A stretch of 64,000 nucleotides of DNA from JAICSD01 sp963836665 (GCA_963836665.1 CAWIKL010000001.1:682001-746000); one strand, 5' to 3'; shown: positions 29,515 through 37,240, counted from the stretch's first letter. Translations and numbers: made by a program. The notes: generated by a model from the sequence alone, not told the origin.

Positions 29515-29633
29515 CCGTTTATGTGGTCGACCACATAAGTAGGAGCCGAGAATGGCCGGATTTTGTCGAAATGAATAGTCAGATCGCTCGAGAGTTGTTG
29601 ACTTCAGGCCGTAGGCTTTTGTGAGGACGTGCG

Positions 29634-30563
29634 TCAGCTCGATGACGCCGGCGCCGCGGACGGCGATCCGTCGGATGCCGGCGCCGCGGCGTCAGGTGTC
29701 TCGAGGCGTTTTCGCGAAGACTTGGTGGAGCCGAGCAGCAGAACCAGGAGACCGATCGCGGCGCCTGCGCCAGCGCCGATTCCGACGTACTGGCGCCAAT
29801 CCGGGGCGATCGGTCGCTCTGGCAAACGCGCCGGATCGAGCAGCTTGAACTGCTGGCCGATCTGGCGACGCTCGAGATTGGCGGTGAGGCGCGACTCCTC
29901 GATCTTCGTGAGCAGATCCTTGAACGTCGTTTGCTGCACCTCGTACTCGATCGCCAACGTTTCCGCCTCCGGCAGTCCCTTCTCCCTCGCTGCGCGCACC
30001 TGCGTGTTCTTTTCCAGGAGTCGCCTGCGAGCGTCTTCCATTTGAGCCTCCAGAAACTGATTGGTGCCCTCCGCCAGCACTTCTCTGTCGCGCAGATTCT
30101 CTTCGATGAAGAGCGATGCCAGGCGGTCGGTCACCTTCATGACCGTGCGCGGATCGGTGCCGATGAACCCGAGGGCGAACGCGCCACCATCCTCAACGTT
30201 CACCTCGATGTTCTTCCGCATCCTGTCAACGATATCTTCCATGACGCCCGTGCGGCGTTCCTCTGTGTACAAGTCGAAATCTTGAATGACGCGCTCGAGC
30301 CGCGTCCTGCTGAGAATTTGTTGCGAGATGGATTGCAACCTATCCCTCAGGTTCGTGGTGACTGACGATCGCACGTACGATTCGGGAACGCGCTGCGGCA
30401 CAACGAGGATACGGGCATCAGATCGATACAGCGGCTTCGTGCGCGCCGCCATACCGGCGCCGATCACCGGACCGAGAGTCGCTGGGATGAGAATCCACGC
30501 GATCCAACCAATCCGGCGGGTTGCGGGGGGGCGAGGGTCTGATTGATGGAATTCGTTGTTCAT
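29634..30563 (-). CDS. Wzz/GNVR-type chain-length determinant-like protein
   Basis: A 309-residue inner-membrane protein. TM1 is near residues 20-40 ('IGWIAWILIPATLGPVIG'), followed by a long periplasmic part with the Wzz-like 'LYRSDARILVVPQRVPESY' and coiled-coil 'QMEDARRRLLEKNTQVRAAR'. The GNVR-region equivalent is 'ESRLTANLERRQIGQQFKLL', followed by 'DPARLPERPIAP', then TM2 ('YVGIGAGAGAAIGLLVLLLG') and a Ser/Ala/Pro-rich tail. No Tyr kinase domain is attached. Its start overlaps the stop of the larger paralogue upstream by 4 nt. A role in polysaccharide chain length or export is inferred; no glycosyltransferases are nearby. Confidence 0.85.
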   Translation of the reverse strand: MNNEFHQSDPRPPATRRIGWIAWILIPATLGPVIGAGMAARTKPLYRSDARILVVPQRVPESYVRSSVTTNLRDRLQSISQQILSRTRLERVIQDFDLYTEERRTGVMEDIVDRMRKNIEVNVEDGGAFALGFIGTDPRTVMKVTDRLASLFIEENLRDREVLAEGTNQFLEAQMEDARRRLLEKNTQVRAAREKGLPEAETLAIEYEVQQTTFKDLLTKIEESRLTANLERRQIGQQFKLLDPARLPERPIAPDWRQYVGIGAGAGAAIGLLVLLLGSTKSSRKRLETPDAAAPASDGSPSAAPASSS

Positions 30564-31744
30564 GACTGTGCCAGCATCTTCTCCGGCCGTTTGACCGGTC
30601 CATAGCGTCCAGCCAGCATCATCGCGACGCCGAGGCAGAACCCGACGACCGCGCCCAGGAGCGTCAGACGGGTGCGATCGGGACTGATGGGCACTTCCGG
30701 CAGGCGCGCCCAGTCGAGCAGCTTGAACTGCTCGCCGATCTGCCGGCGTTCCATGGCTGCCAAAAGGATCGCCTGGTCCTTCTTCATCAACAGGCCGCGA
30801 TACGTCGTTTTCAGGCTCTCGTGTTCCACTGCCCGCACATCCGCTTCTGAAGGGTTCGCCGGTGACGGCGACGTGAGACCGGTCCGTTTCAAGAGTCTGG
30901 ACCGGACGTCTTCGATCTGTGCATCGAGGAATCCGGTCGCGGAGTCGTTGATGGCTTCCCGGTCCCGGAGGTTCGTCTCGATGAAGAGTCTGGTCAGGTG
31001 CTCCGTCACCTTCAACGCCACTTGCGGGTCAGGCGAGACGTACGCGAGCTCGAACGACTGACTGTCCGCGTGGACGTCGACACTGATGCCTTGTCGCATC
31101 CGTTCGATCGCGGCATCTCCAATGCGCGGTCCATTCGGTGCCGGCAGGTCCCTGCCGTTCGTGACGGTGTAGCGTTTGCTCGTCGGAAGACCGCGGTCCG
31201 ATCGGTAGAGATCGAGTTGGAGAATGATGTCTTCCAGGCGCTGGCGACTCAACACCAGCTGGCTGATTTCGCGCAAACGCTCGTCGAACGTGCTGCGGAC
31301 AGCTGGCTCCACGAACCGTGCAGGCACTCGAGGCGGCACAACGAGTACAAGGGTGTGGGATTGGTAGAGCGGCGGGATGAGGAACGACGCCGCGTAGGCG
31401 AGGGCCGCCGCGACGGCGGTCGTGAACACCACGACCGATGGCCAGCCGCCAAACGTCGCGACCGTGACTGGCGATCGAGCGGGCGCGGCAAACAGGCTCT
31501 CTTCCTCGATCGCGAACGAGTGCCGCCGGGTCAGCGTCAGCGCGATGGCGAACGCGAGCTGCGACGGTCGGCCTGGCAACGCCTCAAGTTCCGCAAGCCA
31601 TTCTTCGCGCAGCCGCGCCGACAGCATGTACGGCAGACGACGCGCGCTCGATCGCACCAGCGACTCGGAAACGCGAGGCGCGAACGCGAGCAGGCCGCCG
31701 ACGAGAGCGGCCAGGAAAATGCCAACGCTGATCAGTTCATTCAT
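30560..31744 (-). CDS. Wzz-like protein fused to an N-terminal PadR-associated membrane module
   Basis: A 394-residue protein. Residues 1-90 contain a TM helix and 'RLREEWLAELEALPGRPSQ' followed by 'LAFAIALTLTRR', a motif known from small membrane proteins encoded beside PadR genes. The rest is Wzz-like: TM near residue 105, 'LYQSHTLVLVVPPRVPARF', a coiled-coil region, 'ERRQIGEQFKLLDWARLPE' and a final TM ('LTLLGAVVGFCLGVAMMLAG'). It lies 24 nt downstream of a PadR gene and overlaps the second Wzz-like gene by 4 nt (ATGA), so all three form one operon. Confidence 0.82.
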   Translation of the reverse strand: MNELISVGIFLAALVGGLLAFAPRVSESLVRSSARRLPYMLSARLREEWLAELEALPGRPSQLAFAIALTLTRRHSFAIEEESLFAAPARSPVTVATFGGWPSVVVFTTAVAAALAYAASFLIPPLYQSHTLVLVVPPRVPARFVEPAVRSTFDERLREISQLVLSRQRLEDIILQLDLYRSDRGLPTSKRYTVTNGRDLPAPNGPRIGDAAIERMRQGISVDVHADSQSFELAYVSPDPQVALKVTEHLTRLFIETNLRDREAINDSATGFLDAQIEDVRSRLLKRTGLTSPSPANPSEADVRAVEHESLKTTYRGLLMKKDQAILLAAMERRQIGEQFKLLDWARLPEVPISPDRTRLTLLGAVVGFCLGVAMMLAGRYGPVKRPEKMLAQS

Positions 31745-31768
31745 CGCCCGGGCCTGGTGGTCGCCACA

Positions 31769-32095
31769 TCAAGCGCTCTTGAACGCGGCGTTGGTGATCG
31801 ATGGCGACAACTCGGCGAGGGCTTCATGAGCGACCTGCGCGCCGGCCTGCGTCATGCGATAGAAGCGGCGTCGTGGCCGGCCGAGCGATTGGGGGGTTTC
31901 TTCCTCCCAACGGCTCTCCAGCAGACCCGCCTTCTCAAAGCGCAACAGGATGGGGTACAGCGTGCCCGAAGAGACACGCGCCAGGCGCATCAACTCCGAT
32001 CCCGCCATCTCCGCGCGCACGTCCTCGTTGAGGGCGTCCAGAAAGGCGCGCAGGACTCGCAGACCCTGATGAGAAAGCCGGATGTTCGGCGGCAT
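31769..32095 (-). CDS. PadR-family regulator of the Wzz-like operon
   Basis: A 108-residue winged-helix protein: 'LSHQGLRVLRAFLDALNED', then 'MAGSELMRLARVSSGTLYPI', 'LLRFEKAGLLESRWEEE' and 'RPRRRFYRMTQAGAQVA'. I chose the ATG at 32095 (MPPNIR) where the domain starts; the longer frame to 32212 adds non-family sequence. It heads the operon with the two Wzz-like genes. Confidence 0.88.
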   Translation of the reverse strand: MPPNIRLSHQGLRVLRAFLDALNEDVRAEMAGSELMRLARVSSGTLYPILLRFEKAGLLESRWEEETPQSLGRPRRRFYRMTQAGAQVAHEALAELSPSITNAAFKSA

Positions 32096-32189
32096 GATTG
32101 CAACTCTATAAAGGGTCAGACTCCGTGTCAAACATGCACTTCCGCCCTTGAACCTCACTGATACGGAGTCCCGTGGCGTAGAGCAGCAG

Positions 32190-32388
32190 CAGAAGAGTGC
32201 GGACCTCAACACGATCCGCGTATGGCTGGGGTCACGTTTCGATCGACACGACCAATGTGTACGCCGAAGTGGATCTGGAGACGAAGGCGCAGATGCTGGC
32301 CGCCTGCGGGTCGTTCACAGCCGGCAAGGCGCCGAGGCGCCGCTGGCGGGACGACCCATTCCTGATGCAGTTCCTCAGCAGCCTGTAA
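32190..32388 (+). pseudogene. Tyrosine recombinase C-terminal remnant
   Basis: Two frames together read 'SADLNTIRVWLG' and 'GHVSIDTTNVYAEVDLETKA', the box around the catalytic His-x-x-Arg/Tyr end of phage-type integrases (normally 'WLGHxxxxTTxxYxxxD'). The frame changes at the LG-H junction. The N-terminal three quarters are missing. The tail 'RRRWRDDPFLMQFLSSL' is intact. It marks the left side of the accessory patch. Confidence 0.7.
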
Positions 32389-32662
32389 GGTCTGCAGGTT
32401 ATGTTGCGGAGCGGACCGTGAGCCTTACGTCAGTTCTGTCAAAGAAGTCGGGAACTCGCGCGACGCTGGAACGTTGTGACAGCGCGCACGTTAGGAGGTG
32501 ACGGTGGTAAACGGCAGAGCCCACACAGCGAAAATGGCCGTGCTCTGCGGGTCCCGCTCTCGAACAGGCGACACTTCTGCTCGCGACTTGGAATCTAAGG
32601 TCGCGGGATGTTGGTTCCCATTCTTCTGAGACCGCGAGCGGGTTGTATGGTCTTCTCGGCGG

Positions 32663-32788
32663 TCAGATCTCGGGTTGCCAGACTGTTGCTTGGAGCCTGC
32701 TTGATAGCCATCTGCGCATTGCCGTCACCGCCCTGGCGAGTCTGTCGAGTGCGTCTGTCATGAGCGTCTTGAGGTGGTCGGCGGTCAT
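32663..32788 (-). pseudogene. Possible ArdC-type antirestriction N-terminal remnant
   Basis: Forty-one codons beginning 'MTADHLKTLMTDALDRLA', which resembles the start of ArdC-like proteins that head mobile elements. GGAGG lies 7 nt before the ATG. After about 24 codons the similarity ends and a stop follows. A matching C-terminal ArdC-like piece lies at 36.9-37.2 kb. The identification rests on a short stretch only. Confidence 0.35.
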
Positions 32789-32796
32789 GATGTGCC

Positions 32797-32863
32797 CTCC
32801 ATTCGGTCGGGCTGTCCGGGGTTCCTTCACAACTGAGGAACCCGGCAGCCCATTTGGAGGACA
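32797..32863. repeat. Long interrupted hairpin
   Basis: Nested arms pair across a 9-nt loop: CCTCC with GGAGG outside, GGGCTG with CAGCCC in the middle, and CCGGGGTTCCT with AGGAACCCGG (one bulged G) inside. On the minus strand it lies directly upstream of the ArdC-like start, so it may be a leader structure of that lost gene. There is no T-run. Confidence 0.4.
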
Positions 32864-32900
32864 TCTCGCGAGGCCCGGCCGAATGCCGTGGCGGGGGGTT

Positions 32901-32961
32901 CACCGGGCGTGCCAGCGATTTGATGCTGGCGCGACGCGAAGCGGCCGGTGAGCGCCGCGGC
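32901..32961. repeat. About 60-bp direct repeat left of the Phd/PIN module
   Basis: Imperfect copy of 34260-34319 in the same orientation. The best-conserved core is CAGCGATTT-TGCTGGCGCGA followed by GCGAAGC and GTGAG. The core can fold as GCCAGC/GCTGGC around an 8-nt loop. The pair brackets the toxin-antitoxin genes. Confidence 0.5.
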
Positions 32962-33116
32962 GTGATCTGACCGGGGGCCGAGCCATACACGCTGACCCGT
33001 CTCGAACGGAGCACACGCACCCTTCTGACCCGACGGTCACGACGGCGGGTCGCGCTCGACGCGTCGATGTGGTCGCAGATGGTAGAATGTAGCCTCATTG
33101 ATCTGGAGGGGACGTC

Positions 33117-33395
33117 ATGGCCGAGCGCCGCATCGGAATACGGGAATTGAAGTCCAAGCTGAGCGAGTGTATCCGCGAGGTCAGAGGCGGTGGGACGATC
33201 GTGGTGACGGAGCACGGTCGCCCGGTGGCACGGATGATCGCGGATGCCAGCTCATTGGCTGAGCGACTTGAAGTGCTCGCCCACGCGGGTGGCATTCTGT
33301 GGAGTGGCCGGCGACTGAAGCGCACGACGCCGGTCGCGCGGGTGCGCGGCAGCCGGACGACGGTGGCGGATCTGATCAGTGAGAATCGCGAGTGA
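33117..33395 (+). CDS. Phd/YefM-type antitoxin
   Basis: A 92-residue antitoxin with the family N-terminus 'IGIRELKSKLSECIREVRGG' and 'TIVVTEHGRPVARMIAD', which forms the DNA-binding dimer, and a flexible C-terminal tail that would wrap the toxin. GGAGG lies 7 nt upstream of the ATG. The last codon overlaps the toxin start by 4 nt (GTGA), giving coupled translation. It should also repress its own promoter. Confidence 0.9.
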   Translation: MAERRIGIRELKSKLSECIREVRGGGTIVVTEHGRPVARMIADASSLAERLEVLAHAGGILWSGRRLKRTTPVARVRGSRTTVADLISENRE

Positions 33396-33832
33396 TTCTG
33401 TATTTGGACGCGAGCGCACTCGTCAAGCGCTACGTGACGGAGCGCGGCTCGCGAGAGACCGCCGACGTCTGTGCCAAGGCCGAGATCGTGGCGACGTCAT
33501 TGGTCAGTCGGGCCGAGGTGGCCGCCGCCTTCGCGAAGGCCGTCCGGGTGGGGATCGTCGAACCGGACAAGGGGCGGAAGGCGCAGCGCGCGTTCGTGAG
33601 TCAATGGCCCGACTTCGCCAAGGTGCCGGTGACGGAGGCGCTCGTGGCCCGGGCGGAAGCCCTCGCCTGGGACGCCGCGTTGCGCGGGTATGACGCGGTG
33701 CAACTCGCGTCAGCCTTGACCTGGCAGGAGTCGGTCGGCGCAGAAATCACGCTGGCGACATTCGACCGCCAGCTCTGGGACGCCGGAAAACAAGTGGGGA
33801 TGCACGTCTGGCCGGAGACGCTGAAGGACTAG
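33392..33832 (+). CDS. PIN-domain (VapC-type) toxin ribonuclease
   Basis: A 146-residue PIN-domain protein starting at GTG. Conserved acidic residues are visible: 'ILYLDASALVKRY' (first Asp), 'SLVSRAEVAAAFAKA' (Glu), 'LRGYDAVQLASAL' (Asp) and 'LATFDRQLWDAG' (final Asp). These form the Mg2+-dependent RNase site in VapC toxins. It is neutralised by the antitoxin just upstream. The full domain and all acids are present, so the module is probably functional. Confidence 0.9.
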   Translation: MILYLDASALVKRYVTERGSRETADVCAKAEIVATSLVSRAEVAAAFAKAVRVGIVEPDKGRKAQRAFVSQWPDFAKVPVTEALVARAEALAWDAALRGYDAVQLASALTWQESVGAEITLATFDRQLWDAGKQVGMHVWPETLKD

Positions 33833-33836
33833 CGCC

Positions 33837-34250
33837 TCACCGCCTCCCCTTCGATCGCGGCCGCGACATCGGATGGCAGATCTCCGCTCGCCGCAGCGCG
33901 TGGCTAATTCGTGAGACTTCCAGCTGTCGCGCGGCGATCTGACCCGCGGGCTCTCCGCGCCGCTGTGCGGTCCCGAGCGCCCGCTCGTGACTGGCGAGCA
34001 TGCGACGAAAGACCGGCGCGGCACTCTGTTTCGGCTGCGCGTGCGTGCAGCCCAGGCAGACCAGCGCGCGCAACCGGCCGCGAATCGTCTGGATGCCGAT
34101 CGGACTCGGATGTTTGGCGGCTTGAAGCAGGTACGGAGCGCGCGGCCGTGGAACACGCTCGTGAGGGTCCCAATGATCGCAGGATGGCACCGCCTCGGTC
34201 CCATAGAAGCGCTTGACGTGTCGAATGATCTCGGCGGCCGCCGAACACCG
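33837..34250 (-). CDS. Unrecognised frame, possibly truncated gene
   Basis: The minus strand has a continuous, compositionally gene-like frame from about 34250 down to 33837: 'EIIRHVKRFYGTEAVPSCD', 'HPSPIGIQTIRGRLRALVCL', 'AARQLEVSRISHALRRAEI'. An ATG-equivalent start is not clear (33837-34190 opens with ATG; the upstream part looks continuous). The 'GQIAARQLEVSRISHALRRA' segment could be helix-turn-helix-like. I do not recognise a family. The right repeat copy (34260) begins at its 5' edge, so it may have been cut there. Confidence 0.3.
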   Translation of the reverse strand, partial: RCSAAAEIIRHVKRFYGTEAVPSCDHWDPHERVPRPRAPYLLQAAKHPSPIGIQTIRGRLRALVCLGCTHAQPKQSAAPVFRRMLASHERALGTAQRRGEPAGQIAARQLEVSRISHALRRAEICHPMSRPRSKGRR

Positions 34251-34259
34251 TGGAAGACT

Positions 34260-34319
34260 CAGCGGACGTGTCAGCGATTTGTGCTGGCGCGATGCGAAGC
34301 ACCGTGAGAGCCACGGTGG
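34260..34319. repeat. About 60-bp direct repeat right of the Phd/PIN module
   Basis: Second copy of the repeat described at 32901-32961. No gene is recognised between here and the end of the MerR gene at 34538; a frame on the plus strand to 34541 looks unconvincing. Confidence 0.5.
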
Positions 34320-34537
34320 CCTCGTGTCCTATATCCGACGCGCGACGCGCAGGTCTCCGAGCGGGGCAAGATCGTCGAGCGTGACGGCCGGCGCGCGCTC
34401 GATCTCCTGAACGGGTCGACGATGGAACTGGCGGAGAACCCCGCCGGCGATCATTTGCCCCTGAACCAGATCGTCGAGATTGCGGCCACCTCGCGCGCCG
34501 ACGCCAAGACGGCTGAGAAGCTGACCGTGAAGCATGA

Positions 34538-35002
34538 CTAGGCCAAGTGCCGCGGTCGGGCCTTGCGGACTCTTTCGATTGACGGAGTCCGTCCAAGGGC
34601 TTCGAGCAGGTGGGCGGGGTGGCCTGGCGGCGTAGACGCCAGGGTTCGGTCCCAGGTCGTCATCAACACTCGCAGTTCGTCGCGCAGCGTCAACAGCTCC
34701 CCGATGCGCCGCTCCAGCGCCTCAAGACGTTGGCCCACAACGTCGCGAACGTGGCGACACGGCGCCCCACCTCGATCTCGAACCGCCAGCACCCGCTTGA
34801 GATCGTCAAGCGAGAAGCCAATCACCAGGGCACGTTGGATGAGCAGCACTCGTTGGACGATCGCCGGGGAGTATCGCCGGTAGCCGGCCGCGGTCCTGGC
34901 GACCTTCGGAAGCAACCCCGTCCGCTCGTAATGACGCAGCGTGTCCGTGCTCACGCCGGTCGCGCGCGCGACCTCCCGCGGTCCCATCGCGGTTGGCATC
35001 AT
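34538..35002 (-). CDS. MerR-family transcriptional regulator
   Basis: A 154-residue MerR regulator: helix-turn-helix 'PREVARATGVSTDTLRHYERTG', wing 'GYRRYSPAIVQRVLLIQ', and 'GFSLDDLKRVLAVRDRGGAPC', followed by 'RHV', then a dimerisation coiled coil. A single Cys in 'GGAPCRHV' sits where metal-responsive members have their first ligand, but the second Cys loop is missing, so the inducer is unclear. Its start overlaps the upstream secreted-protein gene by 4 nt. The operon promoter has the 19-bp spacing that MerR proteins need. Confidence 0.9.
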   Translation of the reverse strand: MMPTAMGPREVARATGVSTDTLRHYERTGLLPKVARTAAGYRRYSPAIVQRVLLIQRALVIGFSLDDLKRVLAVRDRGGAPCRHVRDVVGQRLEALERRIGELLTLRDELRVLMTTWDRTLASTPPGHPAHLLEALGRTPSIERVRKARPRHLA

Positions 35003-35490
35003 CTCGTTCTGATGGTCGCGGGATCACCTGTCTTGTGATCGGCGATCTGGAACCTCAGGAAGGCGTGAACGGCTGAGAGTGCCCCTGAGTCGGTGGTGAC
35101 GATATCCACCCGACCGCCGTTCGGCGCCTCGACGTACCGGTATCGGATGACGTCCTGCTTGGCGGTCATGACGGTCGTGCCTGGAACATTCGTCGTGTCG
35201 TGCACCAGCATCGGGGCGTCGAAACTGCCCGCACTGAACATCATCGCGATGTGCGGGAGGTGCGACCGTATCGCCTCCAGGCTCTTGGTGTCAGACGGGT
35301 CCTTGACGCTGACCTCGATCGCGCCTCCGTCGGTAAACAGCAAAAAGTGATGGGCCGTTCGCTCTTGGTCGAACCCCATGACTGTCGCGCCACGCTGATG
35401 CATCGACGCGTGCGGATCCTGACGCGCGTTCAGCGCAAGGGACCAAGACGACACCATCGCGAGGACGCAGAGAACAGGCACCAAGCGCAT
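34999..35490 (-). CDS. Secreted protein cotranscribed with MerR regulator, unknown function
   Basis: About 163 residues. A signal peptide (residues 1-22, 'LVPVLCVLAMVSSWSLALNA') leads into a His-rich domain: 'DPHASMHQRG', 'MGFDQERTAHHFLLFTDGG', 'LPHIAMMFSAG', and a C-terminal 'ALSAVHAFLRFQIADH'. I chose the ATG at 35490 because AAGGAGG lies 6 nt upstream; a TTG at 35496 is the other option. The His content and MerR control suggest a metal-linked extracytoplasmic role, which is inference. Confidence 0.8.
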   Translation of the reverse strand: MRLVPVLCVLAMVSSWSLALNARQDPHASMHQRGATVMGFDQERTAHHFLLFTDGGAIEVSVKDPSDTKSLEAIRSHLPHIAMMFSAGSFDAPMLVHDTTNVPGTTVMTAKQDVIRYRYVEAPNGGRVDIVTTDSGALSAVHAFLRFQIADHKTGDPATIRTR

Positions 35491-35509
35491 AACCAACCTC
35501 CTTGAGCCT

Positions 35510-35540
35510 ACCCTACGGCCTGGAACGGTTCCAGGGTCAA
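35510..35540 (-). promoter_or_regulatory. MerR-type promoter with 19-bp spacer and dyad
   Basis: On the minus strand TTGACC (-35) and TAGGGT (-10) are separated by exactly 19 bp, the overlong spacing that MerR proteins correct by DNA distortion. The spacer contains the perfect 17-bp dyad CCTGGAACCGTTCCAGG. The promoter lies just upstream of the secreted-protein/MerR operon. Confidence 0.85.
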
Positions 35541-35595
35541 GCCCTCGATCCGCCGGCGTGAAGGTGCGAGCCGTATTGCGGCATCTTCCGTCCGG

Positions 35596-35898
35596 CTAAG
35601 GTTGCGTGGCCACCGCCGCCGCCAGGACTGCGACGATGATCACGAACGGCGCCACGCACGCCGCCGCCCATAACCGCCGACCGCGGCGAAGCAGCACCGC
35701 GGCCACGCCCAGCGCCAGCAAGAGCGCGGGTGAGAACCAGACTCCGCCCGGTGCACCGACTGAGTACACGAGGAACGGGATCGCCGAGACCAGACCGACG
35801 AAGCCGAGCGACGTGCGTTCTCGGGTAAAGGCCACGCCGAAGAGCACGAGCGTCAGCAGGATCGTCGGCCACCCGAAGAGGATCTGCGGCCATCCCAT
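35596..35898 (-). CDS. Small three-TM membrane protein
   Basis: One hundred residues, mostly hydrophobic. Segments 'ILFGWPTILLTLVLFGVAF', 'LGFVGLVSAIPFLVYSVG', 'ALLLALGVAAVLL' and 'AACVAPFVIIVAVLAAAVA' would give three or four TM helices with short loops. No family is recognised. It lies between the MerR operon and another small exported protein on the same strand. Confidence 0.7.
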   Translation of the reverse strand: MGWPQILFGWPTILLTLVLFGVAFTRERTSLGFVGLVSAIPFLVYSVGAPGGVWFSPALLLALGVAAVLLRRGRRLWAAACVAPFVIIVAVLAAAVATQP

Positions 35899-35928
35899 TT
35901 CGCCCCCTTGGGACCATTCGAGTCTCAG

Positions 35929-36294
35929 CTATGCCCCGCCGCTTTCACGGCCGGCTACGATCTTGAAGAAATCTTCTTGGTGGTCGCGAAAGCCGTCCAA
36001 CCACGGACACGAACTTACGTTGTACTGGCGCTTCTCGTATTCAACTCGACAGCCGCCTTCAGCCGCGATCTTCACCATCAGGAAGTGCTCTCCCTTCTTG
36101 ATGGTGAATGAGTTGCCGCGACCGAGGTAGAGCACACCGCGGGTTTGCCCCCCGGTTTCGACAGGCCGCGCCGAGACGTCCAGCACGGCTTCAATCGTGA
36201 CGGGAAGGCGCCACCTGGTCTGGCCGACCATCGCGACCGTGGCGATCAGGGGCAAGGCGATGCTGATCAGGCCGATCGATTTGGTCCAGCTCAT
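35929..36294 (-). CDS. Small exported protein, unknown function
   Basis: A 121-residue protein with an N-terminal signal peptide or anchor ('SIGLISIALPLIATVAMVG'). The rest is a compact domain with two Cys ('GGCRVEYE' and 'VSSCPWLDGF') that could form a disulfide after export. No family is recognised. The gene is on the same strand as the membrane protein downstream, 30 nt away, and may be cotranscribed with it. Confidence 0.6.
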   Translation of the reverse strand: MSWTKSIGLISIALPLIATVAMVGQTRWRLPVTIEAVLDVSARPVETGGQTRGVLYLGRGNSFTIKKGEHFLMVKIAAEGGCRVEYEKRQYNVSSCPWLDGFRDHQEDFFKIVAGRESGGA

Positions 36295-36419
36295 GCGCGT
36301 GTCGCCGTCATGACCTATCTCGGCATGGACAGTGTCATCTATGTGGACGACGTGGATGCGCCCACCGGCGGACGTGTCGTCCGGACGTCGCGCATGCCAT
36401 TACAGATGCCGCGTTCGGC

Positions 36420-36613
36420 GGGCCAGATCGGCTGCCGGCTCGGGTGTCGGCCGACTCGTGCGACGCCAACTTCGGGGTGTGTCTGAATGAGCTCGACAGT
36501 GTGGCTCACCGCTTCGAGGAATCGGCCGCCCAGGCCTGGCCGCCGCTCTCGTACCAGCGAACGGCTTCAGTCAATTCGTCGGACGCGGGCTCACTGAATT
36601 GGAGCCGCTTCAC
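36420..36613 (-). pseudogene. ParE/RelE-type toxin, frameshifted remnant
   Basis: It begins at a GTG (36613) that overlaps the antitoxin stop by 4 nt, as in intact modules. The first frame reads 'KRLQFSEPASDELTEAVRWY' then 'ES' and meets a stop at 36506. The neighbouring frame continues the family sequence: 'RPGLGGRFLEAVSHTVELIQ' and 'THPEVGVA'. After that the similarity fades, so the toxin is broken by a frame change and also lacks its C-terminal catalytic residues. Confidence 0.75.
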
Positions 36614-36846
36614 CGGCCGAGGATATCTTTCTCAATCCGGCGCTTCAGGTCGGACCAGGGTTCCAGTCGAATGGTTCCCTGCTCAATGGCGTCAATTCGC
36701 CGCTCAATTTCTCGGTCCCACGCAGCCTCCGCATCGGGGTCAGCTGGGCCGTCCAAGCTGGCCAACAGCTCAGCTGCCAGTTCAGCTCGAGTCGCCGGCT
36801 CCAAGCGCAATGCATCGGCAAAGATCGACCGGGTGAGTTTCGCCAT
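36610..36846 (-). CDS. Addiction-module antitoxin (Unstab_antitox type)
   Basis: Seventy-eight residues with 'ALRLEPATRAELAAELLASL' and 'EAAWDREIERRIDAIEQGTI', the family pattern of antitoxins paired with ParE/RelE toxins, ending in '...WSDLKRRIEKDILGR'. The frame is intact while its toxin downstream is broken, so it is now an orphan antitoxin. Confidence 0.85.
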   Translation of the reverse strand: MAKLTRSIFADALRLEPATRAELAAELLASLDGPADPDAEAAWDREIERRIDAIEQGTIRLEPWSDLKRRIEKDILGR

Positions 36847-36929
36847 GGTCCGATCTTACGCTCCGATTCGCCCAGCTAACAAGCGGCTGGGTCAGCTACC
36901 GTCGAGCGCACGTGCCCGACGAGCAGGTC

Positions 36930-37240
36930 CGCTCTACCGATCGAAGGATCGCCGGACGCTACGCCGACTTGGCGGGCCCGTTTCAGTCCCCCTCGCCGAG
37001 TCCAACCACGAAGATTCGCGCAATCATCGGCGTCGGCCGTGTGCGCGTATTCGTGCACCAGCGTGGTGAACTCCGTCGCGGGTGAGAGGCCGTTGAGGAG
37101 CCGGATGCATCCGCCGCTCGAGGTACCGAGCGCCCCGTCGAGGTCGTCGACCGATTTCACGGTAATGCCGCGCTCCAGAATCGCGGACTTCAACGCGGCC
37201 GTGTTGGCACCGGGATCGGCTTGACGCTTCGCCAGGCTCG
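36930..37240 (-). pseudogene. ArdC/ImmA-IrrE-type metallopeptidase remnant
   Basis: A coherent segment reads 'GITVKSVDDLDGALGTSSGG', 'IRLLNGLSPATEF' and 'TTLVHEYAHT'. The HExxH zinc motif (HEYAH) is that of the ArdC C-terminal/IrrE-like peptidase domain. Downstream of HEYAH the frame loses family likeness ('ADADDCANLRGWTRRG'), and the N-terminal DNA-binding domain is absent. It is therefore a fragment, matching the mobile-element character of this patch. Confidence 0.6.

Noticed and set aside
32643..33215. Frames on both strands between the recombinase remnant and the Phd antitoxin
   Set aside because: Apart from the short ArdC-like piece, they show only high-GC shadow composition.
34329..34541. 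Overlapping frames on both strands before the MerR gene
   Set aside because: Neither frame has a recognisable family, a clear start or a ribosome site.
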